Of a DNA stretch of 64,000 nt, positions 34,971 to 45,230 are shown in pieces (position 1 is the first letter of the stretch; the number at the start of each line of letters is the position of its first letter). Origin of the DNA: Clonostachys chloroleuca. Its lineage: Eukaryota; Ascomycota; Sordariomycetes; Hypocreales; Bionectriaceae. The stretch lies in assembly GCA_037952775.1 (NCBI GenBank), contig JBANAY010000003.1:682001-746000 (forward strand). The letters run 5' to 3'. The translations under genes and the position numbers were made by a program. The notes beneath the pieces are model-generated. The model saw only the letters and a program-made list of their open reading frames with translations, had not been told where the DNA came from and made no database searches.

Positions 34971-36076
34971 ATGAGCACTATTCCTCCTCACCATCGCAAT
35001 GGATCTAGATATGACAGCGATGAAGTGGACGAGAGTAGTCCGCTGATCAACAATGGTGATGGGGGAACGCGACGGAAAAGCCACGCGATGGAACAGCTTC
35101 AGCGATGGCTACCTTTGGTCTTGCTTTCACTATCAAGTGGACACAAGCTATCATACTTTGGATCTCTTCTCCAACCGAGTTCCGACCAGCTCCCGTCTGG
35201 GGGACGGATGAAATTGAAACCTGGCGCCTTGTGTGCTTGCGAATCTTCGAGGCGCTGAGCGTCGGTGTCCTTCTTGTTCATATCTGGCTCTGCATCCTTG
35301 TGCCGGCTTTGTAGCCATCTGCGCCGATGGATTTCTGAACTGAACTCCTATCAGTAGATCTTCATGTGGAATTGTCACAGCATTAACATCGGGGTCTGGT
35401 CCAAGTTCTTGCCCTTTCATAACCATGCATCATCCAGTAGATATGCTGAGAGCCTTCTTTGGGGACCCTCCATGTACGTGTACTTTTGTGCTGGCTTTGG
35501 AATCGTTGGTTCCAAGATGGTAATGCCGCTCAGAGCTCGATTTCCGTAACTGGGCAACGGGGGTATTCTCACGATTGTCTGGTGCATCGAGTTCATCTTG
35601 GATTCAATCATTGAGAACTTGGCTATCCGCTTCACTCATGGATACGGGTTTGCCAAACATACCGTCCCTTGACCCTTTTCCTGGAAATGGTCTACTAGTT
35701 CCTAATCTACGAGTCCATCTTTGTCGCAAGTTTTGGCTGTGTATTCACTGTCATGAGGCTCAAAGCTTTTGAAAATGGACGTTCCACGGTTGAAGCAGGT
35801 TATGAACACTGGTACCCGCGTTTGCAAAATGCGGTGAGGACAGGTGCTGTCATCTGATTCTCTGCTGGTGTAGTGGTCATATTCGATCACCTGCCACTCA
35901 AGTGGCTTGGTGTAATCGGAGATTATCACGCTGATATGCCAATCTATATGAAGCCGGGTCCAATGGAACAATAGGAAGCCTTCTTATGGGAGACGGGGAG
36001 TCCTCTCAGAAAATGGATACGACAATGGGGGGGATCATGGCAACGGGAAGCGTGGGAAGAATATAGGACATACTAA
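34971..36076 (+). pseudogene. AveC-like spirocyclase-family membrane protein, heavily disrupted
   Basis: Pieces in several frames line up in order with the AveC spirocyclase-like membrane family: an acidic start (MSTIPPHHRN), WTQAIILWISSP then LVCLRIFEALSVGVLL, RRWISELNSYQ, FMWNCHSINIGVWSKFLPF, AESLLWGPSMYVYF, IVWCIEFILDSIIENLAIRF, then FLIYESIFVASFGCVFTVMRL and LPLKWLGVIGDYHADMP. In-frame stops are at 35355-35357 (TAG), 35547-35549 (TAA), 35670-35672 (TGA), 35855-35857 (TGA) and 35972-35974 (TAG). A frame change near 35090 may be an intron (GTGATG...AACAG); those near 35320-35330 and 35685-35698 look like indels. Several stops fit CAA, CAG or CGA changed by C to T. AveC acts on the spiroketal of avermectin; fungal homologues are membrane proteins of unknown role. 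The gene is certainly non-functional as read; the family call rests on recalled motif order. Confidence 0.65.
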
Positions 36077-36126
36077 AATCATATATGTGACTGGTATCAA
36101 TTGATACTGTAGCTAGGGCAATCCTT

Positions 36127-36906
36127 TCATTGATATAAGTACTCGTTCAAAATGCTTCCGATGCCAGATATCTCCACCTCCACTATGTCACCTGTTTTGA
36201 GCCAGACAGGCGGCTTCATGAAAGCTGCAACTCCGCCCGGGGTCCCAGTTAATATGACAGTGTCTGCCTTCAACGTCGTATCGCGGCTTAAGTGTACAAT
36301 CCAATCACCAACGCCAAACAGAAGTTCATCAAGTTTGGCTCGTTGGCGTTCCTGATCATTAACCCGTGTCACTAGGACCATGCTACCCACTGGCCCAGCG
36401 GCTGACTTAGAAACTAGCACAGGTCCAATTGGAGCAAACCCATCGAAGCTCTTCGCATCTCCATGCTGCTGGCCGCTGATCTCTGGTGCCTGCCAGTATC
36501 GACTGCTCACATCATTTGCCGCGTTGTATCCCCAAACAAACTCGAGAGCGTCTGTAGGGTCACTGACGTCCTTGCGATCTTGTCCAATAACAACAGCTAG
36601 CTACCCTTCATAGTCCATCAAAGTACATGGTGAATTCATGGAAATTGTCGAAAATGGACCATTGAGAGCTCCGGATGGCTTTGTGAAAACGGTAGGATAC
36701 GGAGGTGTTGGCCAACCTGCCTCAGCTATGTGCGCCTTGTAGTTCAAGCCGATTCCATAGATAATTGGAGTGTAGTTCAACGGAGCAAGCACCTGAAAAT
36801 TCGTCTGACGTGAGCTCAAGACGTACCTGCGCTGGGCATCATGATTGAAGTGTTGAATTTCAATGGCTTGATGGTTAATAAAAAGCTTCCTCTCGGAACT
36901 TTGCAT
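36127..36906 (-). pseudogene. Fumarylacetoacetate hydrolase (FAH) family gene with stop in the DYEGEL motif
   Basis: The reading frame is continuous from 36906 to 36127 (259 codons) except for TAG at 36603-36601. N-terminal part: LNYTPIIYGIGLNYKAHIAEAGWP, PTVFTKPSGALNGPF, then LMDYEG-stop-LAVVIGQDRKDV. In the family this is DYEGEL, where the lost Glu is one of the acidic metal ligands. Downstream: DALEFVWGYNAANDVSSRYWQ, KSFDGFAPIGPVLVS, QERQRAKLDELLFGVGDWIVHLS, and ILTGTPGGVAAFM, all conserved. A GAG or GAA codon must have become TAG. FAH-family enzymes cleave C-C bonds of acylpyruvates or fumarylacetoacetate using Mg/Ca. The start is uncertain: 36906 is the first ATG but the N-terminal lobe is short, so an upstream exon may be missing. 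It points toward the AveC-like pseudogene tail to tail. Confidence 0.85.
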
Positions 36907-37219
36907 CAAGATTCGGATCCAGGTTGTATTGAGGTATTCGTTTTCCGATGTGCCAGCGTTTTCCTCGGACGTTTCTTTAACGGATTTTAGACATATTTTT
37001 ATACAGTCAGTCAGTATAGTGGAATATATAATCCTAATAGTTTTAGGCCTCGCATATGATATGGTAGTAGGTTTGATTAAATCAATTCGTTGCCATTTGG
37101 CAAGCCTTTTTCATAATTTTGTACACAGTTAGGTTATCCGGTAAGCAGTCCTCCCAATGTTTTCGCCATCGCTTATCAAAGTTTAAGATGATCATACGCG
37201 CTCACGAGCCATGGAAAAG
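36907..37219. other. Intergenic, AT-rich
   Basis: An AT-rich 0.3 kb stretch between two minus-strand genes. Nothing recognised. Confidence 0.5.
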
Positions 37220-38890
37220 CTATAAGGCGCTGCCCAAAGATTGGCCGTGCTCTCCGGGAAAGGGCTCTTCAAATAAATCGAGTGGTGGAATCGAAGGCAG
37301 GAATGTGCACCAATCTTCTAGCCCTAGCACAGGGTCGAATGCTGACATCTGAGAAATGAATTTATGTGAGTCTAGGACCTCATGGCTTGGATGGAACATA
37401 CGAACATCTGCTGTTGAAATTGGATCTTGCGCAGAAAGTGATGACTGCACATTCAACGACTGACTGGTTGAGACGGTATTGTCGTTCTCCTCCTTCGCCT
37501 TCTTTACGAGGTTTCTTGCGTACGACGCAACCTCTCTTGGAAATGAAAGATCTAGTTTCGAAGAGGACAAGAACTCAACATATCCAAAATGACCGACCAC
37601 GATATCCATTAAAGCGAGGTTTGGTGTAGTAGAAGGGCTGAGTGGGTTCTTGAGCACGCAAACGAACATGTTGATCAACCCAACAAGAGGAAAATAGAAG
37701 GTGAGCCTAGAAAACAATAAGTATACAATCCAGAACAAATTGAACAGTGAAAGTCAGTATATTACCAAATAGGCAAGGCTGCAGTGATCTCGACGTGTTG
37801 TACAGCAATTATGATCTGTCGCGAAGATTCTGCTACTACTTCAGTGCTTCTCTGCACTTGGGCCATTATCTCGGGCTTTTCGTTACTTTGAAGATCAGGC
37901 CTATTCCATGGATAACAGAACACTCCATGTACGGCTATCAACAAAGCATGGTAACTGTAGTGGAGGTAGAGCATATGCGCTACCTGCGTACTCTGAGGCA
38001 GACGATGGGTTCGAGAAGGGGGCTGCTTCTGGAATGTTGGATCCAGCCCCTCTCGCCACATCTTAAGTTTATGATCAAGATCGTGAACTGTCGTCAGTAG
38101 TACATCTGGGGGATCTCTCATGGCTTTGGCAGCACTGAGTCTCTTGGTGTTAGAGGATGATAGCCGCGCGAGAGAGATAGTCTGCTTGACGAACTCCATA
38201 GTCGTGCCGGATGCGCGTCTCAACTCTGTAAGAACTAAGCACGTCATAAAATCATCGTCGATGGCCTGAATTTTGGTTTAGAAATATGCCGTGCGTTTTC
38301 GCCAAGGTGAACTTACCGAAGGTATCCCAGATCGATACGCGAGATGTTTTTCGCACGCGTAGATAATCCACCAAAGGCATTGTTTTGAGAGAGCATCGGT
38401 GCGATGGTCCTTACTAAATTGAGAACCTCGCATGTGTAATCCTTTTGCTTGTGCTAACCTAGTCGCGCTCGATACCAACATAAACTCAAGAGCAGGTGTT
38501 CCTAGTGCCTCCGCATGGAACGCCTTTGCGATATGTAATGAGTCTCTCGTTCGGCTCAAGATTCCGTATCCAAGCAGTTTTAACTCACCATCAAAGTCAA
38601 CACTTGGATTGACGTTATGTCTGGGCTGACATATAGTAACTCTGTATGGACAGACAGTGCATTTTCAAAATACTTCCAAGATTGTGCCCTTGATCTAGAG
38701 AAGGACTCCGGGCCGGAGTCCACACAAAGAGAGACCCGACAGCCTGAAGCATATATCGTGTTTCTTAATGCGTACCATGATGCATCTGAGCGTGAATCCG
38801 GATTTGTCTGAAAATGATCCCGAAGGCGTTTTTCAAAATCATCTCGATGAATGATACCGAAGATTGAGTCAAGGCAGCTGTCAAAATATG
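37220..38890 (-). CDS. Fungal_trans-domain regulator lacking its zinc cluster (partial)
   Basis: Exons 38890-38589, 38523-38317, 38265-37766 and 37706-37220 join in phase (introns 65, 51 and 59 nt) into about 498 codons. They form the middle homology region of a fungal Zn2Cys6 regulator: AYFDSCLDSIFGIIHRDDFE, TIYASGCRVSL, VLTLMAFHAEALGTPALEFML, VSSATRLAQAKGLHMRG, CLWWIIYACEKHLAYRSGIPSAIDDDF, then VVAESSRQIIIAV, LPIWLTFYFPLVGLINMFVCVL and a Ser-rich tail. The first exon begins with an acceptor (GACTAG) and needs a phase-1 upstream exon. A possible one is LRSGYGVVK just before it, but no Cys6 zinc cluster could be found up to 40 kb. Either the DNA-binding end has been lost or it lies in exons I cannot recognise. 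Within what is present no stop interrupts it. It may have regulated the adjacent metabolic genes. Confidence 0.72.
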
Positions 38891-40087
38891 CTAGTCACAG
38901 TGATCAGTCATTTAAAAGTTTCTCGTAGGTACAGAGCTTCCATAGATACCCTTTGACCACCCCATAGCCACTTCGTAGCTAGGTTCTGGCGTCCTCGTTG
39001 AGCCAGCTTTTTGGCCGAGCCTCTCTCCCTGCATGACTGCCTTTGATAACCGTCGAGCACTGACGAGGAAGTCAGACATTCCTGCCTGGCTAGATATCCA
39101 TTTGATCGCTGGGAATGTGCATATCGATAGGTAAGAGGCACACTCTGAAATGGAGTCATCTTCAGGTTAATCCCAGTTCTATTATTATCGTATGCAAATT
39201 CGCCACTGCTCACCTTGACTTTCATTCTGATCCTAGCAGAGAATGTTAGCTGTGCATGATCTTGAGATGGTCTAAATAGAGAAGTCTATGTTACTTCAGC
39301 CTCTGTTGATGCAGTGTGTTCTGCTGCAGTTGTGCTTGGTGACGAGACTGGCACGCGAAAGTTTGATGTTGCGCATATGGTATTCGGGAATAGCACACAA
39401 GCGATAAATTCCAATTCATAATTCGCGGAAGGTCTTTGCTACTTTCGTTCCGGTTCGCTACTCTATCCGTCTATGACGCGGTTGAGAGTCTTCTACCGTT
39501 AGCACTCCCAACGTGGTATATTTTCCCTTGATAATTCTAGAAGTTGCCCGAAGATTCCGGATTCCGGATAAAACTTGCCCCAGTTCGAGTGTACTCGCTC
39601 TCCTCGTGGCCTGTTATTTTCCGCCAGGGATTGTTGATATCGGATATCCGCGCGCAAAACCGCACCATTCCTTCCGCGGGACAGAAACAGGCCGGAAACC
39701 GGGAATGAGCGCCTGCCTGCGATGACCCGCACCTGTCTTCCGTAACAAGGTACTGAGGGGATCCTATTTGCAGAGACGTGGGTTGATTGGCACACATCAC
39801 ATCGTTTTCCTCTTTTGAGTATAGCCAATGAACCTGGCTCATAATCGGATCGTAGATACAGCATCTTCCATAGCAGCCCAAACCATTTCCCCATCCGGCG
39901 GAATAATCAGGCTCATTAAAACTTAGAAATCATATTCGTTGAATCAAAACCATTGAGCCGTTTCATTGATCGTCTTATGTCCGAAATGAAATCTATCACA
40001 TGATATGCGCGACTACACTCGGGTGCTATAGAACTTAGAGTAGATTCAGACCATAATACGAACTCTTGCTCGTCTCTGCCATTAATC
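38891..40087. other. Region with no clear gene; probable lost 5' end of the regulator
   Basis: Minus-strand frames at 38908-39225 and 39499-39894 have no recognisable zinc cluster or domain. A short phase-compatible exon encoding LRSGYGVVK ends near 38952. The rest looks like degraded or non-coding sequence. Confidence 0.4.
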
Positions 40088-40799
40088 TCAAAGCGTTTCT
40101 TTCCTTTTGAATTCAACAGATTCAGTAGCCTCTTGCTTCCCAGTGAAGTCCGCTATCTTCGTCGCCATGTCAACTGGAAAGGAGTAGTGCTCATGAATGT
40201 ATTTCCATTCGCCTCCATCAACCTTTCGCAAAAGTGATGTGGAACGAAACGAGAAATCATAGGGTTCACCATCAGTAGCTTCCCATCAACTCGCTGCACA
40301 GCTGTGATATAGCCAAAGTCCTTTGTAACCGCCACAATCTCAACTTCCCGAAAACGTTGATTGGTTTTTCCAAGGTATGGCGTGATATGATCATAGTGAG
40401 GTTCGAGGTCTGGCCAAAATACAGTACCCATCAGGTCGAAAATGGAGTAACCCTTCAGTTCGAAGAAGTCTTTGCCTGCTGACACATCCGTATGGCTGGC
40501 ATGGTTTAGAAAATTGCCAAGTCGTATGTAAAATTGGAGGATTTCTTCCTCAGTAGCGGCCAGTTCCGGGTCATGATACTTGTCTCGTTTAGTGAAGTCA
40601 TCAGGAAGGCAGATGTTGGAATACTACTCACTTTGCTCCGAGGATTACTAAGATCTTTGTGCAGAGCATCCACGGTTGTGAAATCTGTCTTCAACTTTGT
40701 TAGTGCGGGTACCCATTTGAGACATGGGCTATGCATCTCACTTCTTTCTTCCAGTTTGCCAATCTGTAATGCTGTGTTGATGTTGTTCGAATAGTACAT
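40088..40799 (-). pseudogene. SnoaL-like/NTF2-like protein with a frameshift
   Basis: From ATG 40799 the frame reads MYYSNNINTALQIG to LHKDLSNPRSK, followed by a likely intron (GTGAGTAG... to ...GACAAG) and YHDPELAATEEEILQFYIRLGN, ELKGYSIFDLMG, PHYDHITPYLG, REVEIVAVTKDFGYITAVQR. After that the family sequence continues in another frame: TDGEPYDFSFRSTS, RKVDGGEWKYIHEHYSFPVDMATK, stop at 40090-40088. The shift lies about 40283-40305. The HEHxSFPVD end is the hallmark of SnoaL-like ketosteroid-isomerase-fold proteins. It would be about 200 aa and probably a small-molecule cyclase, isomerase or binding protein; no substrate can be inferred. It lies directly after the White Collar relic on the same strand. 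Confidence 0.65.
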
Positions 40800-40959
40800 T
40801 TCCTTCCCATATTGTCGAAGTGGGCGTAGCTGTGGTCGTATTTATAGAAATACTTCGTTGTGGATGCCTTGTCACTTCGGGCCTCATTACGCAGCACGGT
40901 TGGTACACACCGGCGGGAGATTAAGGATGTAGCCCTTATTCTTGACATCTCCCTTTGCG

Positions 40960-42385
40960 CTACTTGAAGAGCAATTCGTTCAGTTCTATGGTTAGGAGAA
41001 GATTGGCCTTTTTGATTTGATCCAGCTCAGACTGCCAGCTGGAGCTCCTAGTGGTCCCTAGCTCTTCAAATATGTCATCTTTAGGGTCAGACATTGAAGT
41101 CGCGGGGAAGGACCCGACCCTGGCTGCGGGACTTGTCGAGGTAACACTCCGAGTTGATACCCCAAGGAGCTTGATTTGAGCTAGTAAGAACGATGGCTTA
41201 TTACCCTCGCAGACATCGCCGGGATAGAGCGTGGCCTGGGCCTGTAGAAATTGGCCAAGCCGATTTTGAACTTCGTGCTTGAAGGTGATAGTTCTGCCAT
41301 GCCGAGTTTTCTCTATCAAACGCCCAAATTTGGCCCGCGACTCCTTACGCAGGAGATCTTGGATGCTTGTGCCAATCAATGCCTCGGGCTGTAGGTCGAG
41401 AAGCGATCTGATATTCGACGAAACAAAAAGAAACATGCCTGAAGTCGAGATTTTGGCCCATAGCTCGCCCGTCACTAATACCACCATTGGCGTCTAGGTT
41501 CCGGCGACTAAGTGAATATACAGGGCGCGTACGGCCAACTAAGATGATGCACTCTTGCTGACTGTCTCGGTCAACAAAGAGCGACCCATAGCTCTCGAAC
41601 CATGTATAGCCACTGTATCTTCTTCGGATCCTGTAGATCATGTTTGAATGATTCTGCAGGGTAGTAGTTTTTAGTTCGTCGATGACGGAGTCAATGTCGT
41701 ATGGATGACAGATAGTGGAGATATAGGTTCCGACAAGCTCAGCAGCATCATACTCAAGCACCCGCTTACAAGCAGGCGATACGTAAAGAAACAAGCCTTT
41801 ACGAGAAATAGCGCAGATAACATCATCGGTGTTCTCAACTAGCATCGAATCCCAAGATTGCTGAAACCAACCAGACGCAAGGTCATAACGATTGAACTGA
41901 CGTAGTAGAGACGATACATCGTCCATAGTAAGAGTATGACCGCTTTCGAGCCCCCACTGTCCCGGAGGTGGCTGGGGAGGAGTCCATATGTATTGGCCAA
42001 TATCGCTAGACTTGTAGTTTACTTGAACTCCCCCAAGCCCTTGCCCATAGGCAATCGCATCCGGGCACTCAACAAGGTCAATTTGGAAACCGATGAAATA
42101 TCGAATGTCCTCTGTATCCCAGGCAATAGGTATCACTGATAGTAAGTTAAGAAACGGTTTGCCGCCCTTTCGATAATTGATTAGACTTTGTTGAACTTCC
42201 TGACGTTCGTGAATCATCTTCTTGAGGTTAAACACCGCGCCATCGTCAACGAACTCTCTCCTAGCGCCCGCCTCCACCTTGCCGTCGGGTGCTTGGAGGA
42301 AGCGACAGTTTCGTCCAAGGATCTCATGGCGGCTATACCCAGTAAGATTCTAAAAATCGTCCGAGACGTAGACAACTGCGGTTGA
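40960..42385 (-). pseudogene. White Collar-1-like LOV/PAS photoreceptor fragment
   Basis: This is a decayed copy of the blue-light regulator WC-1 (LreA in Aspergillus). The LOV core reads VVYVSDDF-stop-NLTGYSRHEILGRNCRFLQAPDG, then QSLINYRKGGKPFLNLLSVIPI and RYFIGFQIDLVECPDAI. The photoactive Cys of GRNCRFLQ survives, but TAG at 42352-42350 replaces the usual Gln (CAG to TAG). PAS-B follows (GLFLYVSPACKRVLEYDAAEL, YSGYTWFESYGSLF), ending NLDANGGISDG. A one-base shift in the G run near 41492-41496 moves to PAS-C (STSGMFLFVSSNIRSLLDL, FKHEVQNRLGQFLQA). The C-terminal coiled stretch TTRSSSWQSELDQI stops at TAG 40962-40960, and no GATA zinc finger follows. The N-terminal half of the LOV fold (CAFVVCDV-like strands) is also missing. 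So it is a truncated pseudogene; a functional copy is presumably elsewhere. Confidence 0.85.
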
Positions 42386-42796
42386 TGGGTATATTGATCA
42401 TATCATCGGCATATGGCGTCTCAAGAATGTCAAAGGATAGAGGATGGATATTCTCATCACCCCATTCATCAACAGCGGTGTCCATGCGAGTAGCTGAAGC
42501 GGGAGCAGGGGCTGGGACTTGGCTAGTCGTAGTGGCATTTGTCGTGAAGATGTTGGCTGCAAAACTGAGCTGGTTCGGGGAAGATGGAGGAGGCATAAAA
42601 TTGGCCGTGGGAGAATGGAGATTCTCAGCCAGAGCGTAGACCCTCATCTGGGCACCTTCAGACCCAGAAGTACCGACTCTTTGTGTAGGATTATCCAGGC
42701 TTGGTGCTCCTCCCGGACTGGGCTGAGTAGTCCATCGCCCGGATGGTGAAGTAAGATTCGAATGCTTCGGCGACTGGATCATGGCAGTCCAAGGAT

Positions 42797-43991
42797 TTAA
42801 TTCGTCGGGGGGTTCCGTGGTTGTCCTAGGGCAGCTACCTTGCCGGCGGGTTTCGCCTCCATCTCCATCCATGGATGTTCCCAGGCCTTCTCGGTGTTGA
42901 GCCGCTGCCAAGGAGTAGGTAGCATGAGAAGACGAATGAAGTCAATCGCCTCTTCGCTAATATCGGCTCGCTGCAGCTCGTCTTTGGGAAACGGAATAGT
43001 GCCTAACTGAAAAAGTCGAAGGTTACTGGGCTCCTTGAAGGTGAAATGGCTGGTGAGGATCAAGTGAATAGTTTCGCCCAAGCTCCACATGTCAGAATAG
43101 AAAGGATTTGATGTCTTCGGATCGCCGCGGAAAGGATATCCGATCATCTCTGGGGCCATGAAGGCCGGAGTGCCTTGTACCGTGGTCAACCCCATGATGT
43201 ATTCACTTCGTTTGCAGAGCCCGAAGTCGCAGAGCTTAATCCACCATTTCTCAGGCGGCTTGCGCATGATTAGGATGTTCTAGAGGTACTTTAGCACCAT
43301 GGACGTCATCTCAATTGGAGTTTCTGCAACATCTTACTGCCGGCTTGAGATCCCGGTGGGCGAAGTCTTCCTCGTGCATAAAGGTAAGAGCCTCCAGTAT
43401 TTGCCACGTAATACCGCGCACCTGGTCTTCGGGAAGCGTCTTTACATGGGACATGTACTTATCCAAGTCTCCATGCTCGCAATACTCCATGGCGATATGT
43501 AGCCAATCGGGGCTCTCGTACCAACCGTAGAGCTCGACAAAGGAATCGGCATACTATCCACCCGGAGAGGATTAGCCATCCGGGACACATACAAAGACAG
43601 GGCTGGCGTGAAGAGGCCGTACTCTTTTCTGAGAGAACTTTGCGAAGGCTTCGAGCTCGCGTATGTATTTCATGATTGCTGATTTTGACTGGCCATGTGA
43701 GATCTGGATGCCTTTGACGGCGCGCAGCTCCGCCGGGCCGTCATCATCCTTCACCTTCCGCTCCAGCAAGACTATACCATTCCCGCCATGTCCGAGGATT
43801 TTTTCAAACTCCCATGACTCAGAGGATATTGCCCGGTGCCCAGATCGTCGTGTGTGGGTTGTGCGCTTATTCTCAATGGTTGCTTGCAGCTTCGCGTCAC
43901 GTACCAGCTCTGGAAGCAGACTTTGGCTTGCCATCTCAGACACCATCGTCCCGCGAACGGTGCTCGCTGGTACGTATCGGGGCATCATCAT
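42797..43991 (-). CDS. Serine/threonine protein kinase, three exons
   Basis: Exons 43991-43623, 43553-43338 and 43279-42797 give 355 aa; introns are 69 nt (GTACGG...GATAG) and 58 nt (GTAAGA...TCTAG), phase 0. The kinase domain is complete: glycine loop GHGGNG (67-72), ATP lysine Lys93 in RAVKGI, EYCEHGDLDKYM, catalytic loop HRDLKPANIL with Asp191, DFG Asp213, activation loop TTVQGTPAFMAPE (Glu239), SDMWSLGETIHLIL, and an RLNTEKAWEHPW end. The start is the first in-frame ATG; the frame extends 20 codons further to a TTG. It ends 20 residues after the domain (stop 42799-42797). A run of six C (42807-42812) precedes that stop, and one more C would open a Ser/Pro-rich tail running toward the LOV relic. 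Regulatory partners are unknown. Confidence 0.85.
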
Positions 43992-44650
43992 CCACGAGTG
44001 AAGTCCAAGTGGCCGCCAGTCGCCCACCGGCCCTCCATTTGTGAAGGACAAAAAGTGCAGATAGCGAGAATTTCAAGAACTGGGAGCTGAAGCTGAGAGG
44101 GGGTGGCGGCTCAGCTAGTGTGGCTGAAGCTGCGCAGACTTCACTGAGTCGCATTGAGAAATCAAAGCGCATCTACATGTTACGCGCCGTTACCAATGAC
44201 GTCCATCTCCATCCCCAACATCCACTATGTCGATCGCCTCACGCTGCTCTCATACGTGCGCCAACTGTATAGTCCAGATGTCTGGACTTTTATTTTACAT
44301 TGTGCTTGTTCAATTCATATTCTTTATAGTCTGTTTGCCCTTATCGCCTTTGGCTGCCTAATGTACGTGGCGCTTCCCCTGCCCAATGATCTCATTGTCT
44401 TGGGCTTCCATCCGCGAATTAAAATGCTAGCTGCGTCCCACCCTTGACGCTTCTTACGCCACAGGACGTTCACCACTTACAGCTCGTTGCCTTTGGCTGG
44501 GGTGCACTATTTCAAATGTCTGGCTCTATATCTGATGGCATTGAAAAGTTCATAATTCTTTTTAAGTAGGACAGGAAAAGAAATCTCTCTTGGGCCTTTT
44601 TCACTGTATAAGACAGCAACCTGGCTGCCACTAGACCTGGGCCTTGGTAG
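43992..44650. other. Last GC-balanced sequence before the AT-rich block
   Basis: No gene recognised; small frames such as 44154-44447 lack domains. Base composition changes abruptly near 44645-44655. Confidence 0.6.
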
Positions 44651-45230
44651 GTTATTATTAATAGCAGGAGTATACTGATACTAAGCTTAAGATACTATAA
44701 TAGCTATAATATCTTCTTTATTATTATATAGTAATTAAGATAAGGTAATTAGCTAAATAAGAGTTATTAATATATAATAGTTAGATAATTTATACTAAAT
44801 AGGGGTCTAGGGTAAGTTAGGATTAGACTAATTAGATATTATTCTAAGTAATATAATCAGATTATCTTAGACTATATAATATAAGTTACTATTAATATAT
44901 AAGTATTATAGAGCTAGTAATAATAGATATATAGATAATTATATTAATAACTATCTAAAAGATATTATAAATAATCTCTATATTACCTAATAGAACTAGC
45001 CTTAGTTATTATATAAGGTTATATATAATTAAATAATATAATTAATATTTTATATATTACTTATACTACTAACTGATTACTAATAATATATCCTATATTA
45101 TATATATTATCCTAATATATATATATATTTATTTCTATAGCTTAGATACTCTTTTAGATAGTTATTAATAATATTATCTATATATTTATTATTACTAGCT
45201 CTATAATACTTATATATTAATAATAACTTA

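Noticed and set aside
39499..39894. 131-codon minus-strand frame with Cys residues, tested as the missing zinc cluster of the regulator
   Set aside because: Cysteine spacing does not fit C-x2-C-x6-C, and no splice phase links it to the regulator.
43572..43622. Kinase frame read through to VRPLHASPVF and VCVPDG as coding
   Set aside because: Splicing at GTACGG joins KFSQKR directly to YADSFVELYGWYES in phase, which matches kinases; the read-through part is intron.
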